64,000 nucleotides of DNA from NCBI GenBank assembly GCA_001270045.2, contig DF970669.1, positions 60,387 to 124,386 on the forward strand, written 5' to 3'. A program made the translations under genes and the position numbers. Positions within the stretch are counted from its first letter, which is position 1. The number at the start of each line of letters is the position of its first letter. The notes under the pieces were generated by a model. It worked only from the letters and a program-made list of their open reading frames with translations, searched no databases and was not told the origin of the DNA. The stretch is from Bacteroidales bacterium 6E. Its GTDB lineage: Bacteria; Bacteroidota; Bacteroidia; Bacteroidales; Prolixibacteraceae. Below are positions 9,698 through 18,168 of this stretch, piece by piece.

Positions 9698-9737
9698 CAG
9701 CGAAAAAGATTGGCAGAATATAATTATTGGAAAAACT

Positions 9738-10310
9738 TTAATTCCAGGTAGTGGTCTCGATCATATGAATGACATCCGGAATAAGGAAGTCGATAACAGG
9801 ACGTAAAGAATCCACGTTGGGAATATCACTGATATACAATGCTCCTCTCAGAAAATGCCGGGTGCTGTCGGTCAGGTAAAACTGTATGGGAGAAGCTGCA
9901 TTTCCGCTGATCAGGTAAATGGTACCATAAACCCGTTGACCATTGTTTATAAAAAGGCGCTCCTCAATGGCACTGGCCTTCTGGGCATGTTTGTAGGTCA
10001 GCTCGCGCGATTCCTCGGTAAATACATACAGGTTATCACTGACCGGTTTGTAACTAAGATGGATTTCAGCCTTGTTGGCAGGCACCACCACATTGACCCA
10101 ATATGGTTCGGCGAACTGTGAACTATCGGGTTTCACTACTGAATAGGCAGGGATTTCAAAAGAATATGGTAGTTGCCCGTTATAAGGGACATAACTCTTT
10201 TCGGGAAAATCGATCCTGAAATAAGCCCTTGGCTTGGGGGTATAGCGATTATCGCAGCTGACAAACAGCACGATAAGGAATATAACCAAAATTTGACTGA
10301 TACGATTCAT
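9738..10310 (-). CDS. gldD: Gliding motility lipoprotein GldD
   Basis: A 190-residue lipoprotein with signal peptide and lipobox ending at Cys19 (LFVSC). The rest matches GldD: a PKPRAYFRIDFP opening, a WVNVVVPANKAEIHLSYKP segment and an HFLRGALYISDIPN motif near the C-terminus. GldD is required for gliding and is tied to the type IX secretion machinery in flavobacteria; its biochemical activity is unknown. It sits directly downstream of gldE, the conserved arrangement in this phylum, which confirms the call. Confidence 0.93.
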   Translation of the reverse strand: MNRISQILVIFLIVLFVSCDNRYTPKPRAYFRIDFPEKSYVPYNGQLPYSFEIPAYSVVKPDSSQFAEPYWVNVVVPANKAEIHLSYKPVSDNLYVFTEESRELTYKHAQKASAIEERLFINNGQRVYGTIYLISGNAASPIQFYLTDSTRHFLRGALYISDIPNVDSLRPVIDFLIPDVIHMIETTTWN

Positions 10311-10358
10311 AATTATTGAACGGGCCTTAGACAGAATTATTTCGGTAGTGCTGATACA

Positions 10359-11678
10359 TTAATCCTTCAGAATTTCAACCCTTATTTGCTTGATTCTGCG
10401 TTTGGTAATGGCATCAATGGAGAAAATGAAATTCTTGCAGGATATCTTTTCGTTAACGGCCGGGAATTCTCCTTTCAGTTCAAGAATCAATCCGGCCAAG
10501 GTATCGGACTCTCCCCTGACCTCATCGAATATACCATCCTCGGTATCGGTAACCCTGCAAAAATCGAGGAGAGAAGTTTTACCGTCAAAGATGAACTTGT
10601 TTTCGCCCAAACGTGAATAAAAATGTTCATCTTCATCAAATTCATCGGCGATATCCCCAACGATCTCTTCCAGGACATCTTCCAGTGTAACAATACCAGA
10701 AGAACCGCCATATTCGTCAACGACAATGGCCATATGTACCTTGTTCTTCTGGAAATCCTCAAGCAAAGCACTGATTTTACGGGATTCGGGTACATAAAAA
10801 GGAGGCCTGACCAAACTTTGCCAGTTAAAGTTTACACCCTTTTCGGTATAAGGCAACAAGTCTTTGATAAACAAAACACCCTTGACATTATCGAAAGATT
10901 CGGAATAGACCGGCATCCTTGAATATCCGGCCTGATCGATGACTTCAAGTATCTGGTCAAAACCCCAACGGATGTCGACGGCAACCACATCAACCCTCGA
11001 ACGCATGATTTCAGCGACACTTTTGTTGCCAAACTTCACTATACCCTCCAGAATTTCCTTCTCCTCGCTCAGTTCATTTCCGGCAGTCAATTCAAGGGCC
11101 TGCGAAATGTCATCCATCGAAATTTCATCTTGCTGTGCCTTAAGTCTGCGGTTAACAAGAGCGGTAGATTTAATCAGGACTGCATTTACCGGTGTAAAAA
11201 GCACTCCAAGGTATGCGAGAGGAAAAGCCATTAAACGCGCAAAACCCAAAGGATTGTGGCTAGCGTAAACCTTTGGGAGAATCTCTCCTAAAAAGACAAG
11301 CAGGAAGGTGATGACGACTACCTGCACAAGAAATTCAAGAACAGGGGAACTACTGAATTCGAACAAACCGGAGGTAACAAAAGCACCCAGAATCACAATT
11401 CCGACATTCACGAAATTATTGGACACCAATATAGTTGCGAGCAACTTTTCCGGATCCTGTAAATTTTGAATAACCTTAGAATCACGTTTCCCTTTGCCCA
11501 GTTTTTGCTTTTCGGCCGGACTAAGTGAGAAATAGGCTACCTCAGAACCACTGATCAGTGCCGAAAAAATCAGAAGAACCAAAATCACCAGCAACCCTGC
11601 CAGCAAAGTGCCCGACATAGGTTGTAGGATGGTTCCCCACGAAAGAGGATCGCCGCTGGCTATTGAGTCAGTTTCCAA
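10359..11678 (-). CDS. gldE: Gliding motility-associated CNNM/CBS protein GldE
   Basis: A 439-residue membrane protein of the CNNM/CorC (hemolysin-like) family. It has a DUF21 transmembrane domain with about four helices in residues 20-170 and the motif GEILPKVYASHNP. A CBS pair follows near 205-330 (SRMPVYSE, MAIVVDEYGGSSGIVTLEDVLEEIVGDI), then a CorC_HlyC domain at the C-terminus. Family members are linked to magnesium or cation export; GldE supports gliding and stabilises GldD. The open frame begins at a TTG (11678), 11 bases after ssb, with no better ATG before the first helix except Met21. I take TTG as the likely start. Confidence 0.9.
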   Translation of the reverse strand: METDSIASGDPLSWGTILQPMSGTLLAGLLVILVLLIFSALISGSEVAYFSLSPAEKQKLGKGKRDSKVIQNLQDPEKLLATILVSNNFVNVGIVILGAFVTSGLFEFSSSPVLEFLVQVVVITFLLVFLGEILPKVYASHNPLGFARLMAFPLAYLGVLFTPVNAVLIKSTALVNRRLKAQQDEISMDDISQALELTAGNELSEEKEILEGIVKFGNKSVAEIMRSRVDVVAVDIRWGFDQILEVIDQAGYSRMPVYSESFDNVKGVLFIKDLLPYTEKGVNFNWQSLVRPPFYVPESRKISALLEDFQKNKVHMAIVVDEYGGSSGIVTLEDVLEEIVGDIADEFDEDEHFYSRLGENKFIFDGKTSLLDFCRVTDTEDGIFDEVRGESDTLAGLILELKGEFPAVNEKISCKNFIFSIDAITKRRIKQIRVEILKD

Positions 11679-11689
11679 TCTTTACAAAT

Positions 11690-12133
11690 TTAGAATGGCA
11701 AATCGTCTTCCGGCTGGTCGTCAAAAGACGGCTCCTGTTCATTTTTAATGGGTTGGCTTTCGGTGGAATGTGAATTTGCCCCGGATGCCTGTTCAGTTGA
11801 AGAATCCCTGCCACCCAGCAATCGGACAACATCGGCAAAGATCTCGGTGGTATATCTTTTCTGGCCGTCCTTATCGTCCCATGCACGGGTACGAAGGCGT
11901 CCCTCAACATAAATCTGCTTACCTTTACGGATATATTTTTCGGCTAATTCAGCGAGTCCACGCCACAGAACCACATTATGCCATTCAGTTGTGGTAACAC
12001 GTTCCCCATTCTTGGCTGTGTACGATTCGGAAGTGGCCATTCGGAGATTTGCTACTGCCACATTATTGTCGAGATGCCTGATTTCGGGGTCAGCACCTAC
12101 ATTTCCGATTAGAATTACTTTGTTAACGGACAT
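11690..12133 (-). CDS. ssb: Single-stranded DNA-binding protein
   Basis: The 147-residue SSB has an OB fold in residues 1-105 (MSVNKVILIGNVGADPEIR, ATSESYTAKNG, WHNVVLWRGLAELAEKYIRKG, EGRLRTRAWDDKDG). A Ser/Gln-rich linker follows, then the acidic tip EDDLPF, which recruits replication and repair partners. This is the main replicative SSB; a second, tail-less paralogue lies at 17821-18168. It sits between mutY and gldE, as is usual in Bacteroidota. Confidence 0.95.
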   Translation of the reverse strand: MSVNKVILIGNVGADPEIRHLDNNVAVANLRMATSESYTAKNGERVTTTEWHNVVLWRGLAELAEKYIRKGKQIYVEGRLRTRAWDDKDGQKRYTTEIFADVVRLLGGRDSSTEQASGANSHSTESQPIKNEQEPSFDDQPEDDLPF

Positions 12134-12189
12134 ATATATTTCTGATTAATGTTTTATAAACCCAAGCCGGAAACTACATCCCTGCAGAC

Positions 12190-13269
12190 TCAGCGAATAC
12201 CGGGCAATATCCCCGATTTGCGCAGATAATTGGTTATCAGTACCGGAAAAGCAAAGTTAGAAATTTCCTCCTTATTTACCTTAAAAAAGTTTTTGTCTGT
12301 AAACATGACACCGGAAGTCCTCATATATATAAACCGGGCATAAATATCACGGTGAGTCAATACACGCTTGTATACCTGGCTGATATTTACAATCGAGGAA
12401 CCAGACCAGACAATGATTTGTTTAACTTCCGGCAGGTTTATGATTTCATCATCCTTTAATTCAGAAGGAGTTTCGACCAACGGAAACTGATAAAGGTTTT
12501 TCCAGATTCCGGGAGAAGTTCTCTTTTCAATAAAATAAGCACCTTCGTGCTCGATTACCAAAAAATTGAAATACTTCACCGATCGTTTAAGATTCCTGTT
12601 TTTTAACGGAAGCAGCGCAACTATTTTTTTCAAATTGGCATGGCAACTTTCGGCAACAGGACATATTCCGCATCCGGGATTCTTAGGGGTGCAAACCAAA
12701 GCCCCCAGTTCCATGACCGCCTGGTTATGGATCCCGGTGTGAATACTTTTCAAGGATGACTTGAGCAATTCATTGGCTGCCTCCCTGACCAGTTTTTGTC
12801 CGGTAGTAGTATTAACTGCCTCCGATATACCAAAATAACGGGCCATGACCCTTGATACATTCCCGTCGACGACAGCGTAAGGAAGGCCAAAGGCAATCGA
12901 GGCAACGGCTGCAGCCGTATATTCCCCTACCCCTTTCAATTTCAGAATCTCATCATATTGATTCGGAAAAATTCCATTGTGCACCTTAACGATATTTTGG
13001 GCTGCCTCATGCATGTTCCGGGCCCTGGAGTAATATCCCAGACCTTCCCATATCTTCATCAGTTCATCCTCATGAGCGCCCGCAAGCGAATTCACGTCAG
13101 GGAATCGTTTTACAAACCTCCCATAATAATCCAGTCCCTGTGAAACCCTCGTTTGCTGCAAAATTGTCTCCGATACCCATATCAGGTAAGGGTCGGAAAC
13201 ACCTCTCCAGGGAAGTTCCCTCTGGTTCAATTGATACCAGGGGTATAACAGTTCGTTGAATTTATGCAA
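12190..13269 (-). CDS. mutY: A/G-specific adenine glycosylase
   Basis: Removes adenine mispaired with 8-oxoguanine in base-excision repair. The 359-residue protein has the helix-hairpin-helix and catalytic region (LKGVGEYTAAAVASIAFGLP, AVVDGNVSRVMARY). The [4Fe-4S] cluster cysteines are at 193, 200, 203 and 209, spaced C-X6-C-X2-C-X5-C. A NUDIX-like C-terminal domain recognises 8-oxoG. It is the first gene of the leftward ssb-gldE-gldD run and has a perfect TATCTTTG -7 element upstream. Confidence 0.95.
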   Translation of the reverse strand: MHKFNELLYPWYQLNQRELPWRGVSDPYLIWVSETILQQTRVSQGLDYYGRFVKRFPDVNSLAGAHEDELMKIWEGLGYYSRARNMHEAAQNIVKVHNGIFPNQYDEILKLKGVGEYTAAAVASIAFGLPYAVVDGNVSRVMARYFGISEAVNTTTGQKLVREAANELLKSSLKSIHTGIHNQAVMELGALVCTPKNPGCGICPVAESCHANLKKIVALLPLKNRNLKRSVKYFNFLVIEHEGAYFIEKRTSPGIWKNLYQFPLVETPSELKDDEIINLPEVKQIIVWSGSSIVNISQVYKRVLTHRDIYARFIYMRTSGVMFTDKNFFKVNKEEISNFAFPVLITNYLRKSGILPGIR

Positions 13270-13294
13270 TGTATGGTCAGGATAATGTTGGAAG

Positions 13295-13302
13295 CAAAGA
13301 TA
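13295..13302 (-). promoter_or_regulatory. Candidate -7 element of the mutY operon
   Basis: The minus strand reads TATCTTTG, an exact TAnnTTTG match, about 25 bases before the mutY start codon. No -33 TTG is seen at 19-21 bases. Confidence 0.45.
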
Positions 13303-13459
13303 CTCGAAATTGAATTGGTGACGAACCGACCAATTGGCAGATCATGGGGAAAGGCATACATATTGTGTAACGTATCGGATCGATTTGAACACCAAATTAA
13401 TTCGAAGTCAATATTTTGAATAATTTAAGTTAAAAGGTTTTTATTTTTTAAATAATTTT

Positions 13460-13467
13460 TATTTTTG
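13460..13467 (+). promoter_or_regulatory. Candidate -7 element of the HU gene
   Basis: TATTTTTG followed by CAC, 49 bases before the HU start, inside a very AT-rich segment. The -33 element is not clear. Confidence 0.45.
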
Positions 13468-13516
13468 CACACCGGTTAAATCGGATTAATTTATTGAAAA
13501 CTAAATATTTTAAGAA

Positions 13517-13801
13517 ATGACAAAGGCAGATATTGTAAATGAGGTTTCCAAGAACACAGGAATTGAAAAGCTGACTGTTCAGAAAGCTGTTGAAGCATTC
13601 ATGGAAACAGTTAAAGACAGTTTGGTAGATGGAAAGAATGTTTACCTTAGAGGTTTTGGCAGTTTTGTTGTAAAGAAAAGAGCTGAAAAAACAGCACGCA
13701 ATATTTCCAGGAACACAACAATTATTATCCCTGCTCACAATATTCCGTCGTTTAAGCCGGCCAAATCATTCGTATCAAAAGTTAAAAACCACGTAAAATA
13801 A
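13517..13801 (+). CDS. HU/IHF-family DNA-binding protein
   Basis: A 94-residue nucleoid protein. It starts MTKADIVNEVSKNTGIEKL and has the HU beta-arm region with LRGFGSFVVKKRAEKTARN and the conserved proline motif (IPAHNIPSFKPAKSF). It binds and bends DNA as a dimer. The gene is followed after only 6 bases by a 30-codon basic peptide gene, with which it probably forms a transcript ending at the hairpin at 13928-13963. Confidence 0.93.
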   Translation: MTKADIVNEVSKNTGIEKLTVQKAVEAFMETVKDSLVDGKNVYLRGFGSFVVKKRAEKTARNISRNTTIIIPAHNIPSFKPAKSFVSKVKNHVK

Positions 13802-13807
13802 TTTATT

Positions 13808-13900
13808 ATGCCGAGCGGAAAGAAGAGAAAAAGACATAAGATGGCTACGCACAAGCGTAAAAAAAGACTTCGTAAGAACAGGCATAAGAAGAAGAAATAA
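13808..13900 (+). CDS. 30-residue Lys/Arg-rich peptide, AURKAIP1/COX24-like (putative ribosomal small protein)
   Basis: An ATG-to-TAA frame of 30 codons, MPSGKKRKRHK followed by a further basic half rich in HKRKKRLRKN. About two thirds of the residues are Lys, Arg or His. The composition and the K-R-H-K-M-A pattern resemble the AURKAIP1/COX24 family, whose members include mitochondrial mS38 and the small actinobacterial ribosomal protein bS22. It starts 6 bases after HU and is followed by a strong hairpin and then an RNase E/G gene, so the position suggests a translation or RNA role. The family link is from memory of short patterns, not a search. Confidence 0.7.
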   Translation: MPSGKKRKRHKMATHKRKKRLRKNRHKKKK

Positions 13901-13927
13901 TCTTTCTCTCTGTTTTTAGAAGTAGAG

Positions 13928-13963
13928 GATTAAACCTAAAGTATAATTACTTTAGGTTTAATC
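13928..13963 (+). terminator. Perfect 16-bp hairpin ending the HU/peptide transcript
   Basis: GATTAAACCTAAAGTA (13928-13943) is exactly repeated in reverse complement at 13948-13963 with a 4-base loop. A short T-rich stretch (TGTTT) follows. It lies 28 bases after the peptide stop, so a terminator is the likeliest role; the short T run also allows an mRNA 3'-stability element. Confidence 0.65.
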
Positions 13964-14081
13964 TGTTTATGGGAATATTTCATTCCATTTAAAGGATGGG
14001 AATTTCACTTTTTTTTTGTTTATTTATAATAATTTCCGTCGTTAAGTCGGAAGTAAGTTTTACAATTTAATTCATATTGTT

Positions 14082-15632
14082 TTGAGTAGCGATTTAATCA
14101 TTGATGTCTCTCCATCCGAAATTGTCATCGCCTTACTCGAAAACAAAAGATTGGTTGAATTAAACCGGGAAAAGAGCGGAGCCAAATTTGCCGTTGGGGA
14201 TATTTATCTGGGCAAGGTAAAAAAGATCATGCCTAGTTTAAATGCCGCTTTTGTAGATGTCGGGTATGAGAAGGACGCCTTCCTTCACTATCTGGATCTC
14301 GGCCCGCAATTCGCCACAACGAACAAGTTTCTCAGGCTGGTTTCGGCCAGAAACAGCAAAGTTACCTCCATTGCACGGATCCAGTCGGAGCCCGACATTG
14401 ATAAGGAAGGTAAAATTGGTGATCTGCTGAAAGTTGGCCAACGAATTCTTGTTCAGATCGCCAAAGAGCCCATCTCATCCAAAGGGCCACGTCTGACCTC
14501 GGAGATATCGATCGCTGGGCGCAATATGGTATTGTTGCCCTTCAGCGACAAGGTCTCCGTATCACAGAAAATCAAAACCAACGAGGAAAAAAACAGGCTC
14601 AAGAAACTGATCCAGAGCATTCGTCCAAAGAAATTCGGTGTAATAGTGCGGACGGCAGCTGAAGAAAAAATGGTTGCCGAACTGGATCAGGAAATCAAGC
14701 GCCTTGTTGAACGCTGGGAATCCATTTTCCCAAAACTCAGAAAATTAAACGGCCCTGCCCTGGTTATGGGTGAAATGGACAGGACCACTGCTTTCCTTCG
14801 CGACATCTACCACACCGACTTCAACAGCATCATCGTCAACGATACTTCGATGGCCGATGAAATTGCCAATTATCTCGAATCGATCGAGCCTGAAAAACGG
14901 AAGTTGGTCAAACTGTACAAAGGGAAAGCACCTATTTTTGAGTATTATGGGATTGACAAACAGCTAAAAGCCTCTTTTGGCAAAACGGTTTCATTCAGGA
15001 ACGGTGCCTACCTGATCATTGAACATACCGAAGCGTTTCATGTGATCGATGTGAACAGTGGCAACCGGGCTAAATCAGGACTTGACCAGGAAAACAGTGC
15101 CCTTGAGGTAAATCTGGCAGCCTGCGAGGAGATTGCCCGACAGCTACGTTTACGCGATATGGGCGGCATCATCGTGATCGACTTTATTGACATGCACCAG
15201 GCAGCCAACAGGCATAAGGTTTATGAATATATGAAGGAGATCATGGGATCCGACCGTACCAAGCACAATATTTTGCCATTAAGCAAATTCTGCCTTATGC
15301 AGATTACACGGCAACGTGTGCGTCCGGAGGAACATATCGAAACCGCAGAACAATGTCCGGTTTGCAAAGGAACCGGCAAGGTTGTTCCAACCATCCTTTT
15401 TGCCGATGAGCTGGAGCAGAAAGTGTTTTATATCCTGAAAGACCTGAACAAAAACCGGCTAACCCTGATGGTTCACCCTTACCTGGCAGCTTATCTGACT
15501 AAAGGATTTCCGTCAATTCGGACCCGATGGTTCATGAAGTATTATAAATATGTCAGGATTGAATCGGTACAGTCATATGCGTTGACAGAGTACAGGTTTC
15601 TGGATGAGAAGCTCGAGGAAATCATTGTCTGA
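14082..15632 (+). CDS. rng: Ribonuclease E/G family endoribonuclease
   Basis: A 516-residue RNase G-type protein without the long C-terminal scaffold of RNase E. It has an S1 domain inserted near residues 40-120 (GDIYLGKVKKIMPSLNAAFVDVG). The catalytic DNase I-like part carries HVIDVNSGNRAKSG and GGIIVIDFIDMH with the Mg-binding aspartates. The zinc-link motif CPVCKGTGKV is near residue 425. The frame opens at TTG (14082) and no ATG lies near a plausible N-terminus, so TTG is the likely start. It processes rRNA precursors and decays mRNA. A strong terminator follows. Confidence 0.9.
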   Translation: MSSDLIIDVSPSEIVIALLENKRLVELNREKSGAKFAVGDIYLGKVKKIMPSLNAAFVDVGYEKDAFLHYLDLGPQFATTNKFLRLVSARNSKVTSIARIQSEPDIDKEGKIGDLLKVGQRILVQIAKEPISSKGPRLTSEISIAGRNMVLLPFSDKVSVSQKIKTNEEKNRLKKLIQSIRPKKFGVIVRTAAEEKMVAELDQEIKRLVERWESIFPKLRKLNGPALVMGEMDRTTAFLRDIYHTDFNSIIVNDTSMADEIANYLESIEPEKRKLVKLYKGKAPIFEYYGIDKQLKASFGKTVSFRNGAYLIIEHTEAFHVIDVNSGNRAKSGLDQENSALEVNLAACEEIARQLRLRDMGGIIVIDFIDMHQAANRHKVYEYMKEIMGSDRTKHNILPLSKFCLMQITRQRVRPEEHIETAEQCPVCKGTGKVVPTILFADELEQKVFYILKDLNKNRLTLMVHPYLAAYLTKGFPSIRTRWFMKYYKYVRIESVQSYALTEYRFLDEKLEEIIV

Positions 15633-15666
15633 AAAAAGCCGCCGTCACAATCGGCGGCTTTTTTTT
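15632..15666 (+). terminator. Rho-independent terminator of the RNase G gene
   Basis: GCCGCCG/CGGCGGC, a perfect 7-bp stem extended by A6/T6 pairing, with eight T after the stem. It overlaps the stop codon region of the RNase gene. Confidence 0.93.
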
Positions 15667-15774
15667 AACCTCGGTAGGCCAACATATCCATTTTTTTACA
15701 TATGATGGCAAACTTTTTGAATATTGTTTGTTATCTATGCATATAGCCATGTATATTGAATATTTTAGACAGAT

Positions 15775-17715
15775 ATGAAGAAATTACTGATTGTCCTTAC
15801 CGTACTTCTGTCATTTGGACTGAAGGCACAAGTTATTGAACCCATCAAATGGAGTTTTGAGCATAAACAGAACGGGAATGAGGTGGAACTCATATTCACG
15901 GCCACCATGGAACCCGGCTGGCATCTTTACGACACCTACCTTCCTGAAGGAGGCCCCATCCCAACCGAATTTGTTTTTAATGACACCACCCTTTTTGAAA
16001 AGGTAGGTGAATTGCAAAAAACTCCAGAACCGATTGAAAAGTTTGACAATATTTTCCAGCTGAACCTCCGGTTTTTCAGCGATAAAGCTGTCTTTACCCA
16101 AAAAATCAGACTTCTGACCGACAATGCGGTTGACATTACAGGGCATGTCCTGTTTATGGGATGTGATGATGAAATGTGCCTTCCTCCGAATGAGGCGGAA
16201 TTCAGTTTTTCGATGAAGGGTAAAGCTGTAACTACTTCCGGATCAGAGGATACTGAAAAACTTGCGGGCATTGCTGCCGGAGCGGGTGGATCCTCCACCC
16301 AAACCCTCTGGGTATTTATCCTGATCTCATTTCTGGCCGGATTGGCTGCCATTCTGACACCCTGTGTTTTTCCAATGATTCCCATGACAGTCTCCTTCTT
16401 CATGAGAGGGAGCCAGAATAGGGGCAAGGCTATCAGGACAGCACTCTTTTTCGGGTTGTCGATAGTCGGGATATTTACCTTGCTCGGAGCTTTATTCTCG
16501 TTCGGGGTATTTGGACCAAATGCAGGCAACATCCTGAGTACCCACTGGATTCCCAACATGATATTCTTCGTTTTGTTTTTCATTTTTGCACTCTCCTTTT
16601 TCGGATTATTTGAAATCGTTTTGCCCAGTAGCCTGGTCAATAAAACAGATGCCAAAGCGGACCAGGGTGGATTTATCGGTGCATTTTTCATGGCATTGAC
16701 AACAGTCATCGTTTCATTCTCATGTACAGGTCCTTTTATCGGTGCACTTATCATTGAGGCTGTCCAGGGAGGCGGTATGCGTCCGTTATTGGGAATGTTC
16801 TTCTTTGGGCTTGCTTTTGCCACCCCGTTTACCATGTTGGCCATTTTCCCTTCCGCGCTCAGCAAGCTGCCGAAATCCGGTGGTTGGCTCAACGCCATAA
16901 AAGTGGTATTTGCATTTATTTTGCTTGCTTTCGGATTGAAATTCCTTAGCAATATCGATCAGGTATATGGCTTCAACATCCTTAACCGGGAAATTTACCT
17001 GGCCATCTGGATTGTTCTTTTTGCTCTTTTAGGTTTCTATTTTCTCGGAAAAATCAAATTTTCGCACGACAGTGATGTTCCTTTCCTGAGCGTAGGAAGG
17101 CTTATGCTTTCAATTGTCACCTTCACGTTTGTGATATATCTATACACCGGATTGCATGGTGCACCTTTATCAGCCATTTCATCACTGTTGCCCCCACCCT
17201 CAAGCAAAACCCAACTGGTAACGGTAGGAACCACAGGAATGCAAACCAATGCTGACCAGGCACTGTGCGGACCGGCAAAATATGCCGATAAGCTGCATCT
17301 CCCCCATGGATTACAGGGATATTTCGACTATGAACAGGGAATGGCGTGTGCCAGGGAGAAAAACAAACCGGTATTTCTGGTTTTCAAAGGGCATGCTTGC
17401 GCGAATTGCAAGAAGATGGAGAACAGTGTTTGGACCGATCCCGAAGTTTTGCGTATGCTTTCACAGGATTATGTAGTGATCGCTTTATATACCGATGACC
17501 GGACCTCACTTCCCGAATCGGAATGGGTCACCTCCAAACTTGATGGAAAAGCATTGAAAACCATGGGGAAAGTCAATCTGGATTTCCAGATTGCCAATTA
17601 TAACACCAATACAATCCCGTACCATGTAATCATTGGACAAGATGGAACCCAGCATGAACTTGCAGTCACGTTCGACAATAATGAGTTCAGGGAGTTCATC
17701 AGCAAAGGTTTGTAA
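15775..17715 (+). CDS. dsbD: DsbD-type thiol:disulfide interchange protein
   Basis: Carries reducing equivalents from the cytoplasm across the inner membrane to periplasmic thiols. It has a signal peptide ending LKAQ and an N-terminal DsbD-alpha-like domain with Cys130 and Cys135 (MGCDDEMC). About eight transmembrane segments fill residues 175-460 (LAAILTPCVFPMIPMTVSFF, FSCTGPFIGALI, with the membrane cysteines). The C-terminal thioredoxin domain has Cys542-Ala-Asn-Cys545 (HACANCKKME). The 646-residue length fits the Bacteroidota DsbD family. It is monocistronic; the periplasmic partner is not known from context. Confidence 0.9.
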   Translation: MKKLLIVLTVLLSFGLKAQVIEPIKWSFEHKQNGNEVELIFTATMEPGWHLYDTYLPEGGPIPTEFVFNDTTLFEKVGELQKTPEPIEKFDNIFQLNLRFFSDKAVFTQKIRLLTDNAVDITGHVLFMGCDDEMCLPPNEAEFSFSMKGKAVTTSGSEDTEKLAGIAAGAGGSSTQTLWVFILISFLAGLAAILTPCVFPMIPMTVSFFMRGSQNRGKAIRTALFFGLSIVGIFTLLGALFSFGVFGPNAGNILSTHWIPNMIFFVLFFIFALSFFGLFEIVLPSSLVNKTDAKADQGGFIGAFFMALTTVIVSFSCTGPFIGALIIEAVQGGGMRPLLGMFFFGLAFATPFTMLAIFPSALSKLPKSGGWLNAIKVVFAFILLAFGLKFLSNIDQVYGFNILNREIYLAIWIVLFALLGFYFLGKIKFSHDSDVPFLSVGRLMLSIVTFTFVIYLYTGLHGAPLSAISSLLPPPSSKTQLVTVGTTGMQTNADQALCGPAKYADKLHLPHGLQGYFDYEQGMACAREKNKPVFLVFKGHACANCKKMENSVWTDPEVLRMLSQDYVVIALYTDDRTSLPESEWVTSKLDGKALKTMGKVNLDFQIANYNTNTIPYHVIIGQDGTQHELAVTFDNNEFREFISKGL

Positions 17716-17738
17716 AAATGACTTTAATATAGGAAATG

Positions 17739-17769
17739 GCCTGTCAGGAAATCCCGACAGGCTATTTTT
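17739..17769 (+). terminator. Terminator of the dsbD gene
   Basis: GCCTGTC/GACAGGC, a perfect 7-bp stem with a 10-base loop, then TATTTTTA. It lies in the 105-base gap before the convergent second ssb gene. Confidence 0.75.
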
Positions 17770-17820
17770 ATTATAAGCAAATTGATATGTTTCTTTGGAG
17801 GGACAATCCTAATCCATATC

Positions 17821-18168
17821 TCATTTTGTATCCGCTTTTTTACCCACCAACAGCATGGAGTTCACCACCACTTCAGTTATATAATGCTTCACACCTTCCT
17901 TGTCGTCCCATGACCGATTGGTGAGTTTCCCTTCGATGGCGACCTCCGTACCTTTCTTTAACAGGCTCTCAACCTGATTGGCCTGTTTACCATAAGCCAC
18001 CAACCGATGCCAGGTGGTTTCAGACTGACGTTCCCCATTGTTGTCAAGGTAGGTCTCATTCGTAGCTACTGAAAAATTGGCCACTTTCCGTCCGCTTTCA
18101 AATACTTTTATTTTAGGGTTATCCCCCAGATGGCCGATAAGCCTGACAGAATTCCGTAATGCATTCAT
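17821..18168 (-). CDS. Second, tail-less single-stranded DNA-binding protein
   Basis: A 115-residue OB-fold protein clearly homologous to SSB (SVRLIGHLGDNPKIKVFESG, ATNETYLDNNGERQSETTWHR, EGKLTNRSWDDKEGVKHYIT). It ends right after the OB domain with LLVGKKADTK and lacks the linker and acidic DDLPF tip of the main SSB at 11690-12133. Without the tip it cannot recruit SSB partners in the usual way. It may act at recombination, natural transformation or as a mixed tetramer partner. It is a lone gene with no operon context. Confidence 0.88.
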   Translation of the reverse strand: MNALRNSVRLIGHLGDNPKIKVFESGRKVANFSVATNETYLDNNGERQSETTWHRLVAYGKQANQVESLLKKGTEVAIEGKLTNRSWDDKEGVKHYITEVVVNSMLLVGKKADTK

